Source: JAWPNA01 sp045402695 (lineage in GTDB: Bacteria > Acidobacteriota > Polarisedimenticolia > JACPZX01 > DASXTC01). From it: a stretch of 37,738 bases of DNA. Every line of letters starts with the position of its first letter. Position 1 is the first letter of the stretch. Shown in pieces: positions 32,917 to 37,738 of the stretch. The DNA is taken from assembly GCA_045402695.1 (NCBI GenBank), contig JAWPNA010000286.1, forward strand, positions 1-37,738, in the 5' to 3' direction. Below the pieces are notes generated by a model. The model ran no database searches. It had not been told where the DNA came from and saw only the letters and a program-made list of their open reading frames with translations. Made by a program: the position numbers and the translations under genes.

Positions 32917-34125
32917 TCATTCGGGCAGCGCCGCCACCATCTGACCGCCCTCGGCGGCGGGAAGCACCTCGTGCGGCGTCAGCCGCTGCAGGTGCACGGC
33001 GCTTCGCCGAAGCGCCTGAGTGTCCGGATAGACGATCCCGATCTTCGAGGGCTGGGCTTTACCCTCCACGATCGATCTCACCAGTCCGCCCGCGTACGCG
33101 CCCAGATTCCAGAACCCGGGCACGAATGAAAAGTTCTTCCCGGGGAGCGCCAACGATTGATCGGGCACCGCCAGGATGAGATTGCGGGAGGCCGCGAAGC
33201 GCGCCACCCTCTCGAAATTCCTCTCGTCGATCAGCCGCGGATCGAGCAGGAGCAGGAACGCGTCGATCTCCTCCTGTTCGAGCTGCAGCAGCGCTCTCTC
33301 GAACGCCTGCGGGTCATCGCCATAGGCGCGGGCAGTGACCAGTTCCAGTCCGGCGGCCTGCGCGTCGGCTTTCACCTGCTTCAGGCAGCGCCCCATCCGG
33401 CGTGGCTCGTAGATGGTCGCGATGCGGCGCGCCTCAGGGGCGACATGACGCAGATGAGCCATCTGCACGTCAAAGCCTCCGTTCAACGGCACGCCGCACA
33501 TGTTCCTGGTCGTGAGGTCGGAGTCGATGGGCGCGGGCACCATGCAGAAGACCACCGGCACGTCCTTGATGTGCCGCCTGGCCAGGCGCGCCGCCGTCTC
33601 GCCGATGGCCAGCACGGCGCTCGGGTGAGTCTCGAGCATGCCGGTCAGCTCTCGGACCGTCTCGGGGCCACGGTCACTCACCGCGAGGGTGGCGATACGG
33701 CCCGGCATCGCCGAGAGCGCTCCCTCGAGTGCAACCTGGTGGTAGGGCACCCCCTCCTCGATCAAGACGAGAATGTCATGATCTCCAGGGACGCGCAGAG
33801 CAAAGTCAACGGTGACGCTGCCGTCCCGCCGCGCTGTGTGCCCGATGTATTCGAGCGGCACGCGCCCTGCGGCGGTGGCCCTCAGCGTGAGGGGATAGTT
33901 GCCGTGAACTGCACGGAACCAGTAGCGCCCCTCCAGATCGGTGATCGATTGCAGAGTCCCCTGCATGCCGGGGCTCTGGAGCTGCACGATTGCGCCCACC
34001 AGCGGAACTCCCGTTTCATCAATCACCCGTCCGGAGACCAGTCCGACTTCCTGGAGAAGCGCCGGCATGGTCGCCGCAACGAGCACCACTGCCACTGCCA
34101 AAGCACGGTGCACGAAAGCGTACAT
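32917..34125 (-). CDS. Carboxypeptidase-regulatory-like domain fused to an ABC substrate-binding-like protein
   Basis: 402 residues from ATG at 34125, behind AGGAGG. Signal peptide at about 1-25. Residues about 28-105 are a carboxypeptidase-regulatory-like beta domain (SGRVIDETGVPLVGAIVQLQ, ITDLEGRYWFRAV). Residues about 115-395 resemble the ABC_sub_bind (TrpX/YtoE-like) periplasmic binding family (VLIEEGVPYHQVALEGALS, VVFCMVPAP, NMCGVPL, ARRIATIYEP). That family usually feeds a permease and ATPase encoded next door; neither is here. The binding half may therefore sense a ligand instead of transporting it. The pocket residues cannot be read to a ligand. Confidence 0.82.
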   Translation of the reverse strand: MYAFVHRALAVAVVLVAATMPALLQEVGLVSGRVIDETGVPLVGAIVQLQSPGMQGTLQSITDLEGRYWFRAVHGNYPLTLRATAAGRVPLEYIGHTARRDGSVTVDFALRVPGDHDILVLIEEGVPYHQVALEGALSAMPGRIATLAVSDRGPETVRELTGMLETHPSAVLAIGETAARLARRHIKDVPVVFCMVPAPIDSDLTTRNMCGVPLNGGFDVQMAHLRHVAPEARRIATIYEPRRMGRCLKQVKADAQAAGLELVTARAYGDDPQAFERALLQLEQEEIDAFLLLLDPRLIDERNFERVARFAASRNLILAVPDQSLALPGKNFSFVPGFWNLGAYAGGLVRSIVEGKAQPSKIGIVYPDTQALRRSAVHLQRLTPHEVLPAAEGGQMVAALPE

Positions 34126-34215
34126 AGGCCCGCCTCCTCGGAAAAGGTTGACGATGATGGGAGCTGTGTGAGCCTGAGTCTGCCGTGAAGAAGGTGGTCA
34201 AGTCAAACATTTTTT

Positions 34216-34254
34216 GAACGATCTCGAACGAATGTGCACTTGTTCGGACAGTTC
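34216..34254. promoter_or_regulatory. Array of GAAC/GTTC half-sites upstream of the binding-protein gene
   Basis: GAAC at 34216 and 34226 faces GTTC at 34242 and 34251, forming two inverted pairs about GTGCAC (34234-34239). It lies about 90-130 bases upstream of the start at 34125, in the 193-base gap after the thioesterase gene. Candidate regulator site; GAAC/GTTC half-sites also occur in some LexA boxes, but the spacing differs. Confidence 0.3.
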
Positions 34255-34318
34255 TGAAAGTTACTGTTCCTTGTCCTATCTGGCGGATTGCTTCTGATGC
34301 GGCTTCTGCCCTGAGGTT

Positions 34319-34738
34319 TCAGGCAGTGGCGCCGCAGCGCCCGAACACTTCTCTGAAGCGCGGCGGGATGGGGATCGGGAGGAAAGAGCTCATGTCGACT
34401 GCCACGACCGTCTGGCGGCTCTCGATGCAGCGGGCGCCGTCACCGCGGCGGACGGCGGTGAAGAGGATCTCCACGGAGCTGCGGCCCATGTGCGGGATGG
34501 TGAGTGTGACGGCCAACGTATCTCCGTAGCGGATCGGCTTGAGGAACTGCGTCTCCACCTTGACGGTGGGGAAGCCCACCTTCTCCTTGTCAAGGACCTC
34601 AGGGTACGGAGTGCCGGCGAACTCCTCGAAGAACTCCTCGAACGCGATGTGGAGGTAATGATAGAGGTTCGGATAGTAGGCGAGCCCCGCGTGATCGATG
34701 TCTCCGAACCGGACTTTGACGAGCGTCGTGTAGCTCAC
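34319..34738 (-). CDS. Acyl-CoA thioesterase, 4HBT/YbgC hotdog family
   Basis: 139 residues. The N-terminal motif RFGDIDHAGLAYYPNL contains the conserved Asp (Asp15, with Asp13) and the HAG turn of the 4-hydroxybenzoyl-CoA thioesterase fold. PIRYGDTLAV and the SSVEILFTAVRR strand follow. Members hydrolyse acyl- or aryl-CoA thioesters in the cytoplasm. The start overlaps the preceding stop (GTG at 34738 with TGA ending 34735), so it is coupled to the creatininase-family gene. Last gene of the operon, downstream of an aryl-CoA ligase, which suggests it releases or edits the CoA product. Confidence 0.93.
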   Translation of the reverse strand: MSYTTLVKVRFGDIDHAGLAYYPNLYHYLHIAFEEFFEEFAGTPYPEVLDKEKVGFPTVKVETQFLKPIRYGDTLAVTLTIPHMGRSSVEILFTAVRRGDGARCIESRQTVVAVDMSSFLPIPIPPRFREVFGRCGATA

Positions 34739-35502
34739 GCGAGCGCCCCAAGCGCCTCAAGGACGGCGATCTCCACCATTGCCGCGAGCGCCTGGTAGGT
34801 GGACTCTCCCTCGGCGCGGGTGGCGGCGGATGGGCTTCCGAAGTAGGCGCTGGTGCCGCCCGCTTCCTTGAAGCTGGACGCGCCCTGTTTGATCGCCTGG
34901 CTCAGGCTGATGGGGACTGGCTGAAGACTCGCTCGTATCTCCTCTCTGACCAGATCAGGCGTGGCCGCGATCACCAGCGAGGTCTCGTACTGCCCTGCGT
35001 GGCACGCTCCCGAGCGGAACTCATCGGTGAGCGTGAGCGCCCAGCGGCGCTCGGTCACGTCGGGAAAGACGACGGGCTTGCCGGCGGCGGCCGTCACCTT
35101 CTCCGCGGCCTCGCGCAGCACCCTCAGGTGCTCCGGCTCCAGGTGGCTGTTGACGAGACAGACCATGCGGAAGCCTTGCGCCAGCGCGGCGTGGCAGATG
35201 TCGCAGATGAGCACCAGCGCCGTCGAACGCGACAGGCTGATGCCTCCTTTGAAGTCTCGTGCGAAATCGGTGACCGCATACGGGACCGCCGGCAGGACGA
35301 TCGGCTCCAGATCCCGCGCTGCCAGCAGGATGGCGGCCCGCCTGGCGGCCTCCACCGAGATGATCACGTCGGCCTCCAGCGGCAGGTGAGGGCCGTGCGG
35401 TTCCGTGGATCCGATGGGCAGCAATGCCACGGCTCTCGCGCTGGACACCGTGCGATCCACCTCCAGATAGGTGCGGGCGCCCAGGTCGCGCTCACGAGCC
35501 AT
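34735..35502 (-). CDS. Creatininase-family amidohydrolase
   Basis: 255 residues. GSTEPHGPHLPLEAD supplies Glu34, His36 and Asp45, and NSHLEPEH supplies His120 and Glu122. These five are at the same residue numbers as the metal ligands described for Pseudomonas creatininase, so a two-metal site is expected. The family hydrolyses cyclic or linear amides; members include creatininase, MftE (mycofactocin peptide cleavage) and formamide-forming enzymes of riboflavin synthesis. The usual NGHGGN is replaced by NSHLEPEH, so the substrate probably differs. It overlaps the ligase gene by 11 bases and the thioesterase by 4. No mycofactocin genes are seen. Confidence 0.92.
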   Translation of the reverse strand: MARERDLGARTYLEVDRTVSSARAVALLPIGSTEPHGPHLPLEADVIISVEAARRAAILLAARDLEPIVLPAVPYAVTDFARDFKGGISLSRSTALVLICDICHAALAQGFRMVCLVNSHLEPEHLRVLREAAEKVTAAAGKPVVFPDVTERRWALTLTDEFRSGACHAGQYETSLVIAATPDLVREEIRASLQPVPISLSQAIKQGASSFKEAGGTSAYFGSPSAATRAEGESTYQALAAMVEIAVLEALGALA

Positions 35503-37126
35503 CGGTCCCCTCCGAGGAGGAGGCCACCGGCACGCTCAGGAGCACCTCCATCCCCAGGCGCAAGCTGGTCCTCAGCACTTTGCCCCGGTCGCTGCGGGGC
35601 AGTTGCGCGACGAAGTCGATCCAGCGAGGGTACTTGTAGGGTGAGAGCCGGCCCTTCACGTGGGCCTTCAGCTCGAAGGCCAGCTCACGGGACGGCCTAC
35701 ATCCGTCCTTCACCACGACGTACGCCTTCGGCTTGGTCAGGCCCCCATCGTCGGCCTGGCCCACCACCGCGGTTTCCAGCACCGCGGGATGCGACAGCAG
35801 GCAGTCCTCGATCTCGAGCGGGGAGACGAAGATCCCGCTGACCTTCAGCATGTCGTCGGTGCGCCCGCAGTAGTGGAAATACCCCTCATCGTCTCTGAGG
35901 ACCTGGTCTCCGGTGACGCACCAGTCGCCCAGAAACGTCTCACGCGACGACTCGCGCCTCTGCCAGTAGCACAAGGCGGTTGAGCCTCCCTTGACCCAGA
36001 GGGTGCCCTGCCGGCCGTTCGGAACGTCTTCTCCACCGGGTCCCGCGATGCGCGCTTCGTAGCCGGGCACCAGACGGCCGAGTGTGCCGGGACGGACCTC
36101 GCCGAACCGGTTGGAGATGTAGATGTGGAACATCTCCGCCGAGCCGATCCCGTCGAGGATCTCCACGTCGAAGGTCCGCATCCAACGGTGATACAACTCG
36201 GCCGGAAGGGCTTCGCCGGCGGATAGGCAGACCCGCAGGCAGGAGAGATCCTGCCCGCGCGCGGCGGGGGATTCCAGCATCGCGTTGATCATCGTGGGGA
36301 CGCTGGTCAGTATCGTGGGCCTGTGGCGGGCAATCATCGCGAAGATGATCTCCGGGCTGCTGCGCTCGGGAAACAACACCGTCGTTCCGCCCGCGGCGAG
36401 GGGGAACATCAGGTTGGTCCCCGTGGCGTATCCGAAGAAGAGCTTGGGCACCGACAAGGTGACGTCGCTGGACTTCATGCCGAGGATCTGATTCGCGTAC
36501 GTCTCGATGTTGTAGGCGAAGTCCCTGTGGTAGTGGACGGCCGCCTTGGGCTTCCCGGTGCTGCCGGAGGTGAAAAGCCAGCCGGCGATGTCGTCCGCGC
36601 TCGTCGGAGCCGTCTGGAGTCGGCCCGCGGCGCGACCTAGCTCGGCTTCCCATGACGCGTGCCGGCCAGGCGAAGCACCGCCCACCACCAGCAGCACTCT
36701 GAGGAACCGGGCCTGATTGAGGATTGCCTCGAATCGATCGAGCACCGAAGCGTGCACGACAGCGACGGGGGCGCGCGTGTAGTCGAGGTAGTACAGGTAG
36801 TCATCGGCCGTGTGAATGGTGTTGGCCATCGCGAAGACGCCGCCGATCTTGAGGGTGCCGAGCCATGCGGCCGCGAACTCCACGCCGTCGGGCAGCACGA
36901 GGAGGACCCGGTCCTCGATCCGCGCCCCCAGACCCATCAAGGCGTTGCCGGCGCGGCAGGCCAGTCCGTCGATGTCCGCGTAGGAATACCGGGCCTCGCC
37001 GCAGAGAAGCGCCGCCTTGTCCGCGCGCCCCGCGGCAAGTCCCTGGCGCAGCAGATAGTCCGCGAGATTGAATTCGGCGGGAAACGTGGGCAGTGTCGCG
37101 GGAAGCGACGGGGGGCTGTCGGTCAC
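35492..37126 (-). CDS. Benzoate-CoA ligase family protein
   Basis: 544 residues from GTG at 37126, behind GAGGAGGA. It is an acyl-adenylate-forming enzyme: the phosphate loop LFTSGSTGKPKAAVH is at 184-198, VTGDQVLRDDEGYFHYCGRTDDMLKVSGIF-type sequence (in part) follows, and the C-terminal catalytic lysine is Lys516 in SDRGKVLR. KLFFGYATGTNLMFPL and SAGEALPAELYHRW are typical of benzoate-, hydroxybenzoate- and aminobenzoate-CoA ligases. It uses ATP to form an aryl-AMP, then the CoA thioester. Which ring acid it takes cannot be read from the sequence. Second gene of the operon, 12 bases after the oxidoreductase stop. Confidence 0.93.
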   Translation of the reverse strand: MTDSPPSLPATLPTFPAEFNLADYLLRQGLAAGRADKAALLCGEARYSYADIDGLACRAGNALMGLGARIEDRVLLVLPDGVEFAAAWLGTLKIGGVFAMANTIHTADDYLYYLDYTRAPVAVVHASVLDRFEAILNQARFLRVLLVVGGASPGRHASWEAELGRAAGRLQTAPTSADDIAGWLFTSGSTGKPKAAVHYHRDFAYNIETYANQILGMKSSDVTLSVPKLFFGYATGTNLMFPLAAGGTTVLFPERSSPEIIFAMIARHRPTILTSVPTMINAMLESPAARGQDLSCLRVCLSAGEALPAELYHRWMRTFDVEILDGIGSAEMFHIYISNRFGEVRPGTLGRLVPGYEARIAGPGGEDVPNGRQGTLWVKGGSTALCYWQRRESSRETFLGDWCVTGDQVLRDDEGYFHYCGRTDDMLKVSGIFVSPLEIEDCLLSHPAVLETAVVGQADDGGLTKPKAYVVVKDGCRPSRELAFELKAHVKGRLSPYKYPRWIDFVAQLPRSDRGKVLRTSLRLGMEVLLSVPVASSSEGTDGS

Positions 37127-37138
37127 AATCCTCCTCGT

Positions 37139-37738
37139 CTATGAGGCATGTGCCCGCGTGAGATCGGGAAGAGCGATCTGAGCGATGTTCGACTTCGGCG
37201 ACCTGTGGCCGGCCATGTCGTACGCCCGGACATGGTACCGGTAGTGCACTCCGCCGATCACGTCGTCGTCGCAGTAGGAGGTCCCCTTCACCGAGCCGAC
37301 GTGATTGAACGGCCCGCCGTCGGCGGATCGATGGATCTCGTACCCGTAGATCGCCGTGTCGTCCTCGGCGGGGCTCCATTTCATGTGTATTCGTCCCGCC
37401 GCTTCCTGAGCCGTCAGGCCCGCGCCTGCCCGCGGCCAGGCCGGAGGCGTCGTGTCATGGACGAGTGGGGCCTGCAGCGATCCCTTGGGCCACAGGACGC
37501 AGCGTACCTTCTTGAAGTTCTCATCGAGATTCTTGCACACGTTCCCGTAGACGCATCGCACGATGGTGTCCGCGTGCCCTTGCCTGACCTTAAGAGGCCA
37601 GTCGGGATCGGCCAACATGGCCCGCGCCATCCCGATCAGGTCGGCGCGCCCATCTGCAAGCAGTGACTCGGCCAGCTCGGGGGTGCGTATCTTGCCCGTG
37701 GCGACAACGGGAGTGGTGAATCCCCGGGTGTTGATGTG
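37139..37738 (-). CDS. Old-Yellow-Enzyme-like NADH:flavin oxidoreductase with a C-terminal fibronectin III domain (partial)
   Basis: The last 199 residues; the gene enters the window from the right. Residues about 1-65 are the end of an FMN-binding TIM barrel: VVATGKIRTPELAESLL, then ADLIGMARAMLADPDWP, the phosphate-binding end of OYE / 2,4-dienoyl-CoA reductase proteins. CVYGNVC and a later VRC follow, near where such reductases hold a 4Fe-4S cluster, but the spacing is unusual (C-x5-C-x11-C). From about residue 95 a fibronectin type III-like domain follows (RIHMKWSPAEDDTAIYGYEIHRS, in part; YRYHVRAYDMAGHRS). Such a tail is unexpected on a cytoplasmic flavoenzyme. First gene of the operon with the aryl-CoA ligase. 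Confidence 0.85.
   Translation of the reverse strand, partial: HINTRGFTTPVVATGKIRTPELAESLLADGRADLIGMARAMLADPDWPLKVRQGHADTIVRCVYGNVCKNLDENFKKVRCVLWPKGSLQAPLVHDTTPPAWPRAGAGLTAQEAAGRIHMKWSPAEDDTAIYGYEIHRSADGGPFNHVGSVKGTSYCDDDVIGGVHYRYHVRAYDMAGHRSPKSNIAQIALPDLTRAHAS

Noticed and set aside
34735..35502. Mycofactocin gene set (because of the creatininase-family protein)
   Set aside because: No MftA precursor, MftB chaperone or MftC radical SAM gene is near. The radical SAM gene at 23077 is of the AmrS type and 10 kb away.
1..37738. tRNA, rRNA and CRISPR
   Set aside because: I looked in the gaps for GTTCGA-type T-arms with acceptor stems, and for regularly spaced direct repeats, and found none. 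Gaps are short and mostly accounted for.
1..37738. Mobile elements
   Set aside because: No transposase, integrase or terminal inverted repeats with target duplications were recognised.

Overview
The window is about 38 kb of high-GC bacterial chromosome with tightly packed genes. Nothing in it identifies the species. The mix of genes suggests an environmental Acidobacteriota or a similar deep-branching lineage: a double-length fused UvrA, secreted beta-helix proteins with MopE-type metal-binding motifs, many TPR and HEAT proteins, an M2 (ACE-like) peptidase, SelA, and a bacterial microcompartment (BMC) with three pentamer genes. This placement is inference. I see no tRNA, rRNA, CRISPR array, insertion sequence or prophage gene.

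Layout. (1) 1-984, plus strand: the end of a BMC locus, with the C-terminus of a hexameric shell protein followed by three overlapping EutN/CcmL-type vertex proteins. (2) 1098-5604, plus: a membrane TPR protein, an M2 zinc peptidase and a small secreted Cys/His/Met protein with an internal repeat. (3) 9316-5666, minus: a four-gene unit of an MXAN_5187-like protein, a TPR lipoprotein, an S1/P1-like lipoprotein and purH, read from a promoter overlapping that of the divergent selA. (4) 9436-14501: selA, ychF, a secreted protein and a HEAT-repeat protein in alternating orientations. (5) 14711-20224: fused UvrA with four ATPase sites. (6) 20209-22947: a multi-pass GT-C-like membrane protein, a threonine/serine dehydratase and a small membrane protein. 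(7) 23077-27069, plus: an AmrS-type radical SAM enzyme, an O-antigen ligase-like protein and a TPR protein. (8) 27344-28026: a small secreted protein with ten cysteines, in its own transcription unit. (9) 28027-32533, plus: a secreted beta-helix/MopE protein, a LysW-like zinc ribbon and a Ser/Thr kinase. (10) 32541-34125, minus: a coiled-coil protein and a fused carboxypeptidase-regulatory/substrate-binding protein. (11) 37738-34319, minus: an operon of an Old-Yellow-Enzyme-like oxidoreductase with a fibronectin III tail, a benzoate-CoA-ligase-family enzyme, a creatininase-family hydrolase and a thioesterase, probably acting on an aryl-CoA intermediate.

Strongest leads. The 104-residue secreted protein at 27344-27658 has ten cysteines in an exactly mirror-symmetric spacing (CX3CX6CX3CX3C-X13-CX3CX3CX6CX3C), which predicts an alpha-hairpin laddered by disulfides or metal. 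Five genes have a -10-like hexamer 7 or 9 bases before the start codon and no Shine-Dalgarno, which suggests leaderless transcription. A 52-residue LysW-like protein lacks the usual C-terminal attachment glutamate and sits behind a perfect 24-bp palindrome. All promoter, operator and terminator calls are by eye and untested.
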